Assembly (NCBI RefSeq): GCF_016863495.1
Contig: NZ_BOOZ01000002.1
Location: 1-64,000, forward strand
DNA length: 64,000 nucleotides
From: Micromonospora andamanensis
GTDB taxonomy: Bacteria > Actinomycetota > Actinomycetes > Mycobacteriales > Micromonosporaceae
Reading direction: 5' to 3'
This document shows positions 35,114 to 46,430 of the stretch, piece after piece (the first letter of the stretch is position 1; each line of letters begins with the position of its first letter). Both the position numbers and the translations under genes were made by a program. Below the pieces are notes generated by a model. That model was not told the origin of the DNA. It worked only from the letters and a program-made list of their open reading frames with translations, and ran no database searches.

Positions 35114-36649
35114 TCAGCCGAGGGGGCCGATCTCCTGCTCGATGGCGGCGCGCAGGTCGGGGCCGGCCAGCACGGCGCGGGCGGCCTCCATCAGCGGGGC
35201 GAGGAAGACGTCCGGGCCGGGGTCGCCGACGGCCCCGCCGAGCGCGGTGATCGCCGCCCGCCCGGCCGGTGAGGGGACCAGCGGGGCCCGCAACTGCAAC
35301 CCGCGTACGGCGGCGAGCAGTTCCACCGCGAGCAGGCTGGCCAGGTTGTCCAGGACGGTGCGCAGCTTCTTGGTCGCCGCCCAGCCCATCGAGACGTGGT
35401 CCTCCTGCATGCCGCTCGTCGGCAGCGAGTCCACCGAGGCCGGCGCGGCCAGCCGGCGGTTCTCGGCGACGATTCCGGCGGCGGTGTACTGCGCGATCAT
35501 CAGCCCGGAGTTGACCCCCGCGTCGGGGGAGAGGAACGCCGGCAGGTCCCGGGACCGGGTGACGTCGAGCAGGCGGTCCACCCGACGTTCGGCTATCGCG
35601 CCGACCTCGGCGGCGGCGATGGCCAGGAAGTCCGCCGCGAAGCCCAGGGGTGCGCCGTGGAAGTTCCCTGTCGACTCGACCCGGCCGTCGGGCAGCACCA
35701 CCGGGTTGTCCACCACCGAGACAAGTTCCCGGGCGGCTGTGGTCCGGACGAACTCCAGGGTGTCCCGTGCCGCGCCGGCCACCTGGGGTGCGCAGCGCAT
35801 CGAGTAGGCGTCCTGCACGGCGTGCGCCAGGTCGTCGCGGTGCGAGTCCATCACCGCGGAGTCCTGCAACAGCCGATGGATGTTCGCCGCCGAGACGCCC
35901 TGCCCGGGGTGCGGGCGGATGGCGTGCAGTTCCGGCAGGAACGGCCGTTCCGAGCCGAGCATCGCCTCGATGGCGAGGGCGGCGGTCACGTCGGCCATGG
36001 TGAACAGGTGGGCGGCGTCGGCGATGGCGAGCAGCAGCATGCCGAGCATGCCGTCGGTGCCGTTGATCAATGCCAGCCCCTCCTTGGCGGCCAGCTCGAC
36101 CGGGGCGAGGCCGGCCCGGCGCAGCGCGTCGGCGGCGGGCAGCCGTCCGCCGTCCGGGCCGAGCACCCAGCCCTCGCCGAGCAGCACCAGCGCGCAGTGC
36201 GCCAGCGGTGCCAGGTCACCTGAGGCGCCGAGCGAGCCGTGTTCCGGCACCCACGGGGTGACCTCGTGGTTCAGCAGGTCCACCAGGGCCTCGGCGACAA
36301 GCGGGCGTACCCCGGAGTGGCCGAGCGCCAGCGAGCGGACCCGCAGCAGCATCATCGCCCGTACCACCTCGCGGGGCATCGGCGCGCCGACTCCGGCGGC
36401 GTGCGACCGGATCAGCGCGTGCTGCAACTCGGCGCGGCGCTCGGGGGCGACGAAGGTGTTCGCCAGGGCCCCGAAGCCTGTCGACACGCCGTACACCGGG
36501 CGGCCGGCGGCCTCGATGCCGTCCACGATGGACCGACTGGTGGCCATCGCGTCGACGGTGGCCGGGTCGAGGACCACCTTCGCGCCGCCCCGCGCCACGG
36601 CGAGCACGTCGACGGGGGAGATTCCGGTGGGCTGGATGGTGACTGTCAT
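35114..36649 (-). CDS. hutH: Histidine ammonia-lyase
   Basis: A 511-residue enzyme that deaminates histidine to urocanate. The self-forming MIO cofactor tripeptide Ala-Ser-Gly is at 142-144 ([14 protein letters not shown]). Other signatures are [12 protein letters not shown] (Tyr53), NGTDGML and [14 protein letters not shown]. It is the last gene of the operon hutU-M20-hutF-hutI-hutH; its ATG overlaps the hutI stop. Confidence 0.97.
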   Translation of the reverse strand: MTVTIQPTGISPVDVLAVARGGAKVVLDPATVDAMATSRSIVDGIEAAGRPVYGVSTGFGALANTFVAPERRAELQHALIRSHAAGVGAPMPREVVRAMMLLRVRSLALGHSGVRPLVAEALVDLLNHEVTPWVPEHGSLGASGDLAPLAHCALVLLGEGWVLGPDGGRLPAADALRRAGLAPVELAAKEGLALINGTDGMLGMLLLAIADAAHLFTMADVTAALAIEAMLGSERPFLPELHAIRPHPGQGVSAANIHRLLQDSAVMDSHRDDLAHAVQDAYSMRCAPQVAGAARDTLEFVRTTAARELVSVVDNPVVLPDGRVESTGNFHGAPLGFAADFLAIAAAEVGAIAERRVDRLLDVTRSRDLPAFLSPDAGVNSGLMIAQYTAAGIVAENRRLAAPASVDSLPTSGMQEDHVSMGWAATKKLRTVLDNLASLLAVELLAAVRGLQLRAPLVPSPAGRAAITALGGAVGDPGPDVFLAPLMEAARAVLAGPDLRAAIEQEIGPLG

Positions 36650-37848
36650 CGCGGTACTCCGTTGTGCAGAACCTGGCGGACGAGAGGCACTCCGGGCCGG
36701 TAGGCCAGGTGCAGGTGGGACGGTGCGTCGAGGATGATCAGGTCGGCCCGGGCGCCGGGCCGCAGCACGCCTATGTCGTCGCGGCGCAGCGCCCGCGCGC
36801 CGCCGGCCGTCGCGGCCCATACCGCCTCCGCCGGGGTCATCCCCATCTCGCGTACGGCCAGGGCGATGCAGAACGGCATCGACGAGGTGTACGACGAGCC
36901 GGGATTGCAGTCGGTGGCCAGCGCCACGGTGACGCGTGCGTCGAGCAGCCGGCGGGCGTCCGGGTAGGGCGACCGGGTGGAGAACTCGGCACCCGGCAGC
37001 AGCGTCGCCACGGTGCTGGTGTGCCCGCCGTCGGCGCACATGCAGTCGAACCGGGTCGAGGCCAGCGCGTCGACGTCGGCGTCGGTCAGGTGGGTGCAGT
37101 GGTCCACACTTGCCGCCCCCAGCTCCACCCCGAGTCGCACGCCCGGTCCGGGGCCGAGCTGGTTGGCGTGCACCCGCACCCCGAGCCCCAGGGCCTGCCC
37201 GCAGGCGAGGATCGCCCGGGCGTGGTCGGCGTCGAAGGCGCCCCGCTCACAGAACACGTCGATCCAGCGTGCGTGCGGCGCGGCGGCGGCAAGCATCGGC
37301 CCGCAGACAAGCGACACGTAGTCGTCGGGACGGGCGGCGTACTCGGCCGGGACCACGTGTGCGCCGAGGAATGTGGTCTCCGCGCTGACCTCGGCGGCGA
37401 TCCGCAGCGAGCGGGCCTCGTCGGTGACGGTGAGGCCGTACCCACTCTTGATCTCGATGGTGGTGGTGCCCTGCCGCAACGCCTCCGCGTGCAGCCGACG
37501 CACGGTGGCCCGCAGCTCGCCGTCGGAGGCGGCCCGGGTGGCGCCGACAGTGGTGCGGATACCGCCGCCGGTGTACGGCTCACCGGCCATGCGGGCGGCG
37601 AACTCGGCGGCCCGGTCCCCGGCGAAGACGAGGTGGGCGTGACTGTCCACGAAGCCGGGCAGCACCGCCGCACCTGCGGCGTCGATCCGCCGGTCGGCGG
37701 CCGGCGCGTCGGCGGCCGGGCCGATCCAGGCCACCTCGCCCTCCTCGACAAGCACCGCGACCCGTCGCCGGATGCCCAGCGGCCCGCCCTCGCCCGAGCC
37801 GGCCACATTCGTCACCAGCTCACCGATGTTGTCGACAACCAGGCTCAT
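36646..37848 (-). CDS. hutI: Imidazolonepropionase
   Basis: A 400-residue amidohydrolase-superfamily metalloenzyme that opens 4-imidazolone-5-propionate to N-formimidoyl-glutamate. Metal motif [13 protein letters not shown], substrate region [12 protein letters not shown], and later metal ligands in HANQLG and VDHCTHL. Both ends overlap neighbours by 4 nt (ATGA), so it is translationally coupled to hutF and hutH. Confidence 0.96.
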   Translation of the reverse strand: MSLVVDNIGELVTNVAGSGEGGPLGIRRRVAVLVEEGEVAWIGPAADAPAADRRIDAAGAAVLPGFVDSHAHLVFAGDRAAEFAARMAGEPYTGGGIRTTVGATRAASDGELRATVRRLHAEALRQGTTTIEIKSGYGLTVTDEARSLRIAAEVSAETTFLGAHVVPAEYAARPDDYVSLVCGPMLAAAAPHARWIDVFCERGAFDADHARAILACGQALGLGVRVHANQLGPGPGVRLGVELGAASVDHCTHLTDADVDALASTRFDCMCADGGHTSTVATLLPGAEFSTRSPYPDARRLLDARVTVALATDCNPGSSYTSSMPFCIALAVREMGMTPAEAVWAATAGGARALRRDDIGVLRPGARADLIILDAPSHLHLAYRPGVPLVRQVLHNGVPR

Positions 37849-39203
37849 GAGGTGACCTCCGCGATCGCCGTGGCCAGTTCCCGCGGTACGTCAACCCGGA
37901 CGTGCCGGCCGTCGCGGACCAGCACCTGCCCGTCCACCACCACCTGCGCGACGTCGGCGGCGCTCGCCGCGAACCAGACGCCCGCCGGGCTGACCCCGGC
38001 CGTGCGTACGCTGTCCAGCCGCACCGTGACCAGGTCGGCGCGGCCCCCGACGGCGATCCGGCCGGCGTCGGTCCAGCCCAGCGCGGCGTGCCCGGCGCTG
38101 CTCGCGGCGGTCAGCAGCTCCGCCGGGGCGAAGTGGCCCCGCCTGCGGGTCCGCAGCCGCTCGTCCAGCTCGACCGCCCGCACCTCCTCGAACATGTCGA
38201 TGACGGCGTGGCTGTCGCTGCCCAGGCTGAGCGGAATGCCGGCGTCGGCCATCCGCCGGGCCGGCCCGATGCCGTCGGCGAGATCCCGCTCAGTGGTCGG
38301 GCAGAGGCAGACCCCGGTACGGCTGTCGCCGAGCAGACCCACGTCGGCGCTCGTCGGGTGGGTGGCGTGCACCGCAGTGGTGGCCCGGCCGAGCACCCCG
38401 TGATCGGCGAGCAGGCGCGTCGGGGTGCACCCGTGCACCGCCCGGCAGGCGTCGTTCTCGGCTGGCTGCTCCGACAGGTGCACATGCAGTGGCGCGTCGC
38501 GGCGCTGCGCCCAACCGGCGACTGTGGCGAGCTGCTCGGCCGGCACCGCGCGTACCGAGTGGATCGCGGCACCGAGGCGGACGTGCCCGCCGGCCGGAGT
38601 GAACGCGTCGACCCGCTCCGCCCAGCGCACCGCGTCACCGTCGCCGAAGCGCTGCTGCGGCCCGGTCAGCGCCCGCCCGTCCACCGAGGCGGTCAGGTAG
38701 CAGGTGTCCAGCAGGGTGAGCCGGATCCCCGCCTGGGCCGCCGCCTCGACGAGCGCCGCGCCCATCGCGTTCGGCTCGGCGTACGGTGTGCCGCCCGGGC
38801 GGTGGTGCAGGTAGTGGAACTCACCGACGCCTGTGACGCCCGACAGCGCCATCTCCGCGTAGACCGCCCGGGCCAGCGCCAGATAGGAGTCGGGGTCGAG
38901 ATTGGCGGCGACCGCGTACATCTGGTCGCGCCAGCTCCAGAAATCGCCGCGCCCGGAATGGGTGCGCCCGCGCAGCGCCCGGTGGAAGGCGTGGGAGTGC
39001 GCGTTGGCCAGCCCCGGCAGGGTCAGCCCCGGCAGCCGCACCGCGTCGACGAGCACGTCGACACCGGCGTCGGGTCCGCCGCCCGTGGCGAGCGGGGTGA
39101 CGCCGGTGATCCGGTCGTGCACGGTCTCGATAAGCACGTCCGGGGTGGGCTCGGCCTCCTCGGGAAGCCAGGCGTATTCCGCGAGCCAACGCGTCGACGT
39201 CAT
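37845..39203 (-). CDS. hutF: Formimidoylglutamate deiminase
   Basis: A 452-residue amidohydrolase that converts N-formimidoyl-L-glutamate to N-formyl-L-glutamate and ammonia. Signatures: [19 protein letters not shown] (metal His-x-His), [26 protein letters not shown] and [14 protein letters not shown]. Its presence means this organism uses the five-step hut route, which needs a following deformylase. Confidence 0.92.
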   Translation of the reverse strand: MTSTRWLAEYAWLPEEAEPTPDVLIETVHDRITGVTPLATGGGPDAGVDVLVDAVRLPGLTLPGLANAHSHAFHRALRGRTHSGRGDFWSWRDQMYAVAANLDPDSYLALARAVYAEMALSGVTGVGEFHYLHHRPGGTPYAEPNAMGAALVEAAAQAGIRLTLLDTCYLTASVDGRALTGPQQRFGDGDAVRWAERVDAFTPAGGHVRLGAAIHSVRAVPAEQLATVAGWAQRRDAPLHVHLSEQPAENDACRAVHGCTPTRLLADHGVLGRATTAVHATHPTSADVGLLGDSRTGVCLCPTTERDLADGIGPARRMADAGIPLSLGSDSHAVIDMFEEVRAVELDERLRTRRRGHFAPAELLTAASSAGHAALGWTDAGRIAVGGRADLVTVRLDSVRTAGVSPAGVWFAASAADVAQVVVDGQVLVRDGRHVRVDVPRELATAIAEVTS

Positions 39204-40414
39204 CGCAGCAGCTCCGCCAGCACCCTGGCCAGGGCGACCACCCCGGCGGCGCAGTCGGCGTCGGTGGCCGACTCGGCGGGGGAGTGCGACACCCCCGTCG
39301 GGTTACGCACGAAGAGCATCGCCGTCGGTACGTGCGCCGCCAGCACCCCCGCGTCGTGCCCCGCGCCGGTGGGCAGCACCGGGGCGGCCAGCAACCGGGC
39401 CAGCCGGTCGGCCAACCCGCCGTCGAAAGCCACAAGCGGGGTCGCCGACTCCTCGGTGAGCGTCACCTCGGTGCCGTCCCGCCGCGCCCGTTCACCGGCC
39501 TTGACCCGGACCGCCTCGACCAGGCCGTCCAGGGTGTCCGGCTCGGCCGCGCGGGCGTCCAGCCAGCCCGTCACCCGCGACGGCACCGCGTTCGTCGCGT
39601 TCGGCTCCACCACCACCCGACCCACAGTGGCGTGGGCGTCGCGCAGTCGGGCCTCCTTGTTCGCCGCCAGCACCGTGAACGCGTACGTGAGCATGGGGTC
39701 GCGGCGGTCGGCCATCCGGGTCGTACCGGCGTGGTTGCCCTCGCCTGTGAAATCGAGACGCCAGCGGCCGTGCGGCCAGATCGCGCTTGCCACCGCGACC
39801 GGCGCGTTCTGATCGACGAGCGCGCGGCCCTGCTCGACGTGCAACTCCACGAAGGCGCCGAACCGGCCGAGCAGCCCCGGATCGGCCCCCGCCGGCCGCG
39901 CCCCCAACGCCTCGGCGAAGCTCACGCCTGCCGCGTCGCGCAGCCGGCCCGCGCGATCGGCGTCGATCTGCCCGGTGAGCAGCCGGGAACCCAGACACGG
40001 TACGCCGAACCGGGCCCCCTCCTCCTCCACGAACGCACCGACCACGAGCGGTCGCGACGGCGTGACCCCTGCCGCCCGCAGCTCGTCCACGGCCAGCCAG
40101 GCGCTGACGATGCCAAGCGGCCCGTCGTACGCGCCGCCGTGCGGCACCGAGTCGAAGTGGCTGCCGGTCAGCACGGCACCCCCGGCGTCCGGGTCACCCC
40201 ACCAGGCGAACAGGTTGCCGTTGCCGTCCCCGGTGACAGGCATGGCCCGTGCGTCGGCCTGCTCCCGGAACCACTCCCGCAGCCGCAGCTCCGGCTCGGT
40301 GAACGCGTACCGCAGGTAGCCGCCGCTGCGCTCGTCCCGCCCGATCGGGGCGATCTCCCCCCACAACTCGCGGAACCTGTCGAGCCGGTGCCCGTCCTCC
40401 ACCGTGTGCGTCAC
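39200..40414 (-). CDS. M20-family amidohydrolase (allantoate amidohydrolase-like) in the hut operon
   Basis: A 404-residue M20 peptidase/carbamoylase-family enzyme. Metal-binding pattern: TGSHFDSVPHGGAYDGPLG (His, Asp), EEEGARFG (Glu), ELHVEQG (His), and PTGAGHDA near the C terminus. Such enzymes hydrolyse N-carbamoyl or ureido amino acids (allantoate, ureidoglycolate, N-carbamoyl amino acids). Between hutU and hutF, with no hutG in the operon, it is a natural candidate for N-formylglutamate hydrolysis; this is inference. GTG 40414 is preferred (GGAGG 6 nt upstream); TTG 40417 also fits. It overlaps hutF by 4 nt. Confidence 0.9.
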   Translation of the reverse strand: MTHTVEDGHRLDRFRELWGEIAPIGRDERSGGYLRYAFTEPELRLREWFREQADARAMPVTGDGNGNLFAWWGDPDAGGAVLTGSHFDSVPHGGAYDGPLGIVSAWLAVDELRAAGVTPSRPLVVGAFVEEEGARFGVPCLGSRLLTGQIDADRAGRLRDAAGVSFAEALGARPAGADPGLLGRFGAFVELHVEQGRALVDQNAPVAVASAIWPHGRWRLDFTGEGNHAGTTRMADRRDPMLTYAFTVLAANKEARLRDAHATVGRVVVEPNATNAVPSRVTGWLDARAAEPDTLDGLVEAVRVKAGERARRDGTEVTLTEESATPLVAFDGGLADRLARLLAAPVLPTGAGHDAGVLAAHVPTAMLFVRNPTGVSHSPAESATDADCAAGVVALARVLAELLR

Positions 40415-40426
40415 CAACTGCCTCCC

Positions 40427-42094
<1,668 letters not shown>

Positions 42095-42106
42095 GGCGGA
42101 CTCCTC

Positions 42107-42955
42107 CTAACCGAGGAACAACTGTCGACGGGCCGCCGAGGCTTCGAACGCCTCCAGCCGCCGCTGGGTCTCGGCCGGGGCGGCGTCGCAGATCGCCTGG
42201 AGCAGCACCATGGCCAGGGTCATCGGAGCGGTGTGCAGGTCGAACACCAGTTGCGCGCCGACCGCGGCGGGCAACACCACGTCGGCGTGCTCGGTCGCCG
42301 GGCTCACCGGTGAGTCGGTGATCGCCACGACCGTCAGCCGCGCCGCGCGGGCCTCGCGCAGCGCGTCCAGGGTCTCCCGGGGATAGCGCGGCAGCACGAA
42401 CGCCAGCAACGCCCGAGCGCCCGCCTCGGCGGCCTGTTCGAGCCGGTCGGTGAGCAGGCTGCCGCCGTCGTCGAGCACCCGCACGTCGGGGTGCACCTTG
42501 GCGGCGAAGTATGCGAAGTACGCGGCAAGCGGCGCGGCGGACCGCAGGCCGAGCACCGGCAGTGGCCGGCTGGCCGCCAGCAGGCGTCCGGTCTCGGCGA
42601 TCCGCTCCCGGTCGGCCAACTGCCCGGCCAGCCGGTCCAGGTTGCCGATCTCGGCGCGTACCGCCTGCTGAAGCTCGTTGCCGGCGAGGGCCGGGCCGGG
42701 CGCGGCGGCGGTCAGCTCGCGCAGCCGGCGACGCAGGGCCGGGTAGCCGTCGTGGCCCAGCGCCACCGCGAACCGGGTGACCGACGGCTGGCTGACCCCG
42801 GCCAGCTCGGCGACCTCGGCGGCGGAGAGGTAGCCGATGGCGGGGGCGTGCTGCACCAGGCAGTGCGCGATCCGCCGCTGCGTCGGGGTGAGCCGGACCC
42901 CGTCGAAGAGGCCGACGACCCGCTCCGTCGACGCCGTGGTAGCTCCCTCATTCAC
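42107..42955 (-). CDS. MurR/RpiR-family transcriptional regulator, probable hut regulator
   Basis: A 282-residue regulator with an N-terminal helix-turn-helix (about 20-80: LTPTQRRIAHCLVQHAPAIGYLSAAEVAELAGVSQPSVTRFAVALGHDGY) and a C-terminal SIS sugar-isomerase-type ligand domain (about 120-250). It is the first gene of the leftward hut operon. A 20-bp palindromic site just upstream is a candidate operator. The ligand is probably urocanate or a hut intermediate. The start is GTG 42955. Confidence 0.88.
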   Translation of the reverse strand: MNEGATTASTERVVGLFDGVRLTPTQRRIAHCLVQHAPAIGYLSAAEVAELAGVSQPSVTRFAVALGHDGYPALRRRLRELTAAAPGPALAGNELQQAVRAEIGNLDRLAGQLADRERIAETGRLLAASRPLPVLGLRSAAPLAAYFAYFAAKVHPDVRVLDDGGSLLTDRLEQAAEAGARALLAFVLPRYPRETLDALREARAARLTVVAITDSPVSPATEHADVVLPAAVGAQLVFDLHTAPMTLAMVLLQAICDAAPAETQRRLEAFEASAARRQLFLG

Positions 42956-42967
42956 CCGATGACTCTA

Positions 42968-42987
42968 TGCATAAAAACTTTCATTCA
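42968..42987. promoter_or_regulatory. Candidate operator of the hut operon
   Basis: The minus strand reads TGAATGAAAGTTTTTATGCA, an imperfect palindrome of the TGnAT-n-AAA/TTT-n-ATnCA kind. It is strikingly AT-rich for this genome and lies 13 bp upstream of the RpiR-type regulator start, so it could be its binding site. Confidence 0.55.
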
Positions 42988-43128
42988 GCAAGCCTGCCGC
43001 TTCGTTCCACGATGGACCACCGTGGCCTGCAGGTATGACGGCGGTCGCCGGGCTGCGGGCCCGGCCGGCGAGGCGGCGAGCGCCGGGTGGATAGGATCCC
43101 GATCGGCGGTCGAGCAGAGGAGTGGGAC

Positions 43129-45168
43129 ATGCAGCCGGACGGTCCCTACCGGTACACCCACATGCTGGGTGGGTCACCGGTCGGGAAGGCCTGGGCCGCC
43201 GTCGACGGGCAGGGCCGATTCGTCACGGTGGCTGTCCTCGACGCCACGGTCGCCGCTGCTCCGGGCTGGCGGGAGGCCTTCGCCGGCACCGCCAACAGTC
43301 TCGCCCAGGCTGCCGGCGGCTCGCCCTTCACGTACGCGGACTTTTCGGCCGCCGCGCCCTGGGTCGCGTACCCGGCGGAGGCCGGCCCGGCGGCGGAGAA
43401 GCTGTTCCGGGCCCTCGGCGTCGACTACCAGCCAGTGCCCCCCGCCGGCGCGCCGGTGTCCGGGCCGCCCCAGCCCGTGTCAGGTGCTCCGCAGTCCGTG
43501 TCCGGCCCGCCTGCGTCGATCTCCGGTCCGCCGGTCTCCGTCTCCGGCCCACCGCAGCCGGTCTCCGGGGCATCTCAACCGGTCTCCGGTCCGCCGCAGC
43601 CGGTGTCGGGTCCGCCGCAGCCGGTGTCGGGCGGCCCTCAGTCGGTGTCGGGTGCTCCTGGTCCTGGCCAGGGCGGGCCGATCGCCGCGACGCCGCACAC
43701 GCCGTGGCACGGCCCTGCGGCCCCGATCCAGCCGCCCACCTCGGGTCCGGTCTCCGGCGCGCCGATCTCACCCGGCCCCGGCACGGCCAGCGACGATTTC
43801 GGGCTGGACCCGTTCACCGCGCCGGTGCGGCGGATCCAACCCTCGGCCCGACCCAAGCGACGCACCGGCCTCTGGGCCGCCGTCGCAGCGCTCGCACTTG
43901 TGGCGGCCGTCGGTACCGGTGCCGCCGTCTGGGCGCTCACCGGCGACGATGACCCGGAGCCACCGCAGACGGCACCGACCGGGGCCGAAGGCTCCGGCAG
44001 CAGCTTCCCCAATCCCGCACAGGTCAACCCGGGCATCAAGCCGTGGGCCCAGGTCGCGCCGTACAGCCCAGAGGAGCGTGCGCTGGCGATCGCGGCGCCC
44101 TCGCTCGTCTTCGTGGAGGCGGTGTTCACCGGATTCGTGCGGGAAGCCAAGTCCAACGTGCCCCTCAGCGCGACGCCCGTGACGTTCAAGCGGCGGTGCA
44201 GCGGGTTCGTGGCCAACCCGGACGGTCACGTGGTGACAAATGGTCAGTGCGTCCAGCCGAGCGCCGAGGTCGCCCGTGAACGCGCCCTGTACACGCTCGG
44301 GCGCATCCTCATCGAGCAGAACAAGCTCTCCGCCGCCGAACTGGACGGCTACGTCCGCAGCAAGATGGCAACCACCACCTTCACCGGCAATCAGCCGGAC
44401 GTGGACCCGGCCATGCAGGTGTTCGCCCAGTTCAACATCGCACGAGGTGACCTGACCGCCAACCCGGCGGTGCCCGCGCAACTGGTTGACGTCCTCGCCG
44501 CGGACGGCGGCAACCTGGCGTTGCTCAAGCTCGCGCAGTCCGACCTGCCGACGGCGGAACTCGACCCGTCTGCCAAGCCCGGGCCCGGTACGGCTCTGCT
44601 GCTCATCGGCTACCAAACGGGCGACAGCGACTTCCGGGCGGCGACCTACACCGTCGAGGCCAAGCAGGTCCAGGTGTCGAGCACCGGAAAGCAAGGCACC
44701 GTCGAGGTGGCAAGGGTCAACGACGACCTCGGCATCTACTCGCATGGCGGCATCGCCATCGACACCCAGGGGCGGGTCGTCGGCGTCATCGACAACGATC
44801 GAGCTGCCAACGGTGGCGCCAACCGGGCACTGGTACCGGTGTCCGCCGTTTCCGGGTTGCTCGACGGGACGGATGTCCGGAACGAGCTCGCCGATGCCGA
44901 CCGGGCCTACCGGAGCGGCCTCGACGCCTTCTTCGCCGGCCGGAGTGACGATGCGGTCGCACAGTTCAACGCGGTGGCCGAGGCGTCACCGGCGAATCTC
45001 GTCGCACAGGCGTACCGACAGAACGCGATCGACAGGAGCCGGCTCGAGCGGGACTCGTCCGAGTCGTCAAACCTGTTGCCGATCCTGCTGGCCGGGCTCG
45101 GCGGTGCGCTGGTGGTCGGACTGGTCGGCGCGGCGGTACTGGTGCTGCGCCGTCGATCCACGTACTGA
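43129..45168 (+). CDS. Membrane-anchored trypsin-like pseudoprotease with PVSGPP repeats
   Basis: A 679-residue protein. Residues about 103-177 are repeats of PQPVSGPP type. A membrane helix lies at 246-270. About 320-575 form a trypsin/HtrA-like fold: CSGFVANPDGHVVTNGQCV, GGNLALLKLAQSDLP, IYSHGGIAIDTQGRVVGVID. At the three catalytic positions it has Gln373 (for His), Asn462 (for Asp) and His539 (for Ser), so it should be inactive as a protease. A TPR-like helical pair (590-632) and a second membrane helix (649-673) follow. AGAGGAG upstream of ATG 43129 supports the start. A scaffolding or sensing role is likely. Confidence 0.78.
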   Translation: MQPDGPYRYTHMLGGSPVGKAWAAVDGQGRFVTVAVLDATVAAAPGWREAFAGTANSLAQAAGGSPFTYADFSAAAPWVAYPAEAGPAAEKLFRALGVDYQPVPPAGAPVSGPPQPVSGAPQSVSGPPASISGPPVSVSGPPQPVSGASQPVSGPPQPVSGPPQPVSGGPQSVSGAPGPGQGGPIAATPHTPWHGPAAPIQPPTSGPVSGAPISPGPGTASDDFGLDPFTAPVRRIQPSARPKRRTGLWAAVAALALVAAVGTGAAVWALTGDDDPEPPQTAPTGAEGSGSSFPNPAQVNPGIKPWAQVAPYSPEERALAIAAPSLVFVEAVFTGFVREAKSNVPLSATPVTFKRRCSGFVANPDGHVVTNGQCVQPSAEVARERALYTLGRILIEQNKLSAAELDGYVRSKMATTTFTGNQPDVDPAMQVFAQFNIARGDLTANPAVPAQLVDVLAADGGNLALLKLAQSDLPTAELDPSAKPGPGTALLLIGYQTGDSDFRAATYTVEAKQVQVSSTGKQGTVEVARVNDDLGIYSHGGIAIDTQGRVVGVIDNDRAANGGANRALVPVSAVSGLLDGTDVRNELADADRAYRSGLDAFFAGRSDDAVAQFNAVAEASPANLVAQAYRQNAIDRSRLERDSSESSNLLPILLAGLGGALVVGLVGAAVLVLRRRSTY

Positions 45169-45191
45169 GCGGCAGCCGCAGCCAGGGGTCG

Positions 45192-46034
45192 TCAGCGGGT
45201 GGAGTTGTCCCGTCCCCAGGCGTCACGCGGATGTCGACGGGCGCGTACCGAGGCCAGCAGGGTGATCGTCACGTACACCACCGACGCGGGCGCGAGCCAC
45301 GGTCGGGGAAGCACCACATCCCGCAGCCACGACGACGGCACGGAGGCACGGATCCCGTCGTGGCTGGCGCGCAGCATGGTGTTGCCGGCACGGACCCGCG
45401 CGAGGGTGCGAACCAGGTCGCCCGTGCGCCGGGGTGCCTGAACGAAACTCGTCGCGGCGCTGACCTCTCGTTTCTCCGCCGAGCTGAACTGTGAGTCGAG
45501 GTAAAGATCGTCCGCAATCTGCTCCGGAAAGCGTTCGAAGCGTTGCCGGCCGGCGGCCGAGACCGCCATCGCACCCCTGCCGAACAGTGCGTCGGCGAAG
45601 ATCGGGAGTCGGGTGTTGACCGCGTAGTAGGCCCGCACGGCGAGTGGCCGATGCTCGGTCACCATGGCCCGGCGGGGCGTCACCGCCAACGGCGGCCGGT
45701 CACCGGCGGAGAGTTCCGCCGCCATCGCGTGCAGCGCGCCAGGGGAGAGGACCACGTCCGCGTCGAGGTACACCCGGGGAAACCCGCGAGCCGCGGCGTC
45801 ACCCACGTTGAGGGCGTGGGCCTTGCCGGGCTCGGCGACCTCGATCACCCGTACGCCCGGGCGCGCCGCCGCCACCTCGGCGGTGTCGTCGGTGCAGCCG
45901 TTGGCCACCACCACGATGTCCAGCTCGCCGGGCGCGGCATCGGCCAGCAGCGCGTCCAGGCACCCGCCGATCACCGCGGCCTCGTTGTGCGCGGCGATCA
46001 CCACGCTGATCATCGGTCGCTCATGGCTCGTCAC
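45192..46034 (-). CDS. Glycosyltransferase family 2
   Basis: A 280-residue GT-A-fold transferase. MISVVIAAHNEAAVIGGCLDALL begins the nucleotide-sugar domain, VYLDADVVLS is the DxD motif and PEQIADDLYLDSQF supplies the acidic catalytic region; the C terminus has one hydrophobic helix. It is divergent from the polysaccharide operon and probably adds a sugar to the same polymer. GTG 46034 is chosen; an ATG at 46013 is possible. Confidence 0.85.
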   Translation of the reverse strand: MTSHERPMISVVIAAHNEAAVIGGCLDALLADAAPGELDIVVVANGCTDDTAEVAAARPGVRVIEVAEPGKAHALNVGDAAARGFPRVYLDADVVLSPGALHAMAAELSAGDRPPLAVTPRRAMVTEHRPLAVRAYYAVNTRLPIFADALFGRGAMAVSAAGRQRFERFPEQIADDLYLDSQFSSAEKREVSAATSFVQAPRRTGDLVRTLARVRAGNTMLRASHDGIRASVPSSWLRDVVLPRPWLAPASVVYVTITLLASVRARRHPRDAWGRDNSTR

Positions 46035-46430
46035 CAGTCTCACCCGTCGATGCAGGGCGCCACCTGCCACATCGGCCGGCGGATCACCCTTGGTGGAGGT
46101 GCGTCCCGGTCACCTGCCGGCACGCACGGCCGTCAAGCTTGCCGGAGCCGATCGTCAGGTCGCAAGCAGGCGCCGGCGTGACAGGTCCCCATTGGGCATT
46201 GCCGTACGACGGTTTGCCCGTGTGAATCCGGGCTTGCCCGGAGTGCGTCCTGACTGTGCTGCCAATCACAGCCGTCCGGATGAATCTGCGGGACACCGTG
46301 GACCGTTGGCCCGCTGGTATCGTCCTCGTGTTTTCCGGGGCCGGGCGGGGGCCGACCACAGTGGGCGTCGATGTCGAGCTCCCAGTCCCCCGTCGTCACC
46401 GCGGCGGATACTGATGGGAGACGCACCCGC
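46035..46430. other. Divergent intergenic region upstream of the polysaccharide operon
   Basis: 396 bp with no convincing gene. It should hold promoters of both the GT2 gene and the polysaccharide operon. A 16-bp perfect palindrome at 46227-46242 is the only clear structure. If translation of the polymerase starts at ATG 46371 instead of 46431, the region is 60 bp shorter. Confidence 0.55.
46227..46242. promoter_or_regulatory. Candidate operator palindrome
   Basis: TCCGGGCTTGCCCGGA, 7-bp perfect arms with a 2-nt centre, between the divergent GT2 and polymerase genes. The regulator is unknown and the arms are GC-rich, so chance is possible. Confidence 0.3.

Noticed and set aside
43433..43660. 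PVSGPP-coding repeats as a possible mobile or CRISPR-like array
   Set aside because: They are in-frame protein repeats inside a gene, with no fixed-length spacers. No CRISPR array, cas gene, integrase or transposase is visible in the window.
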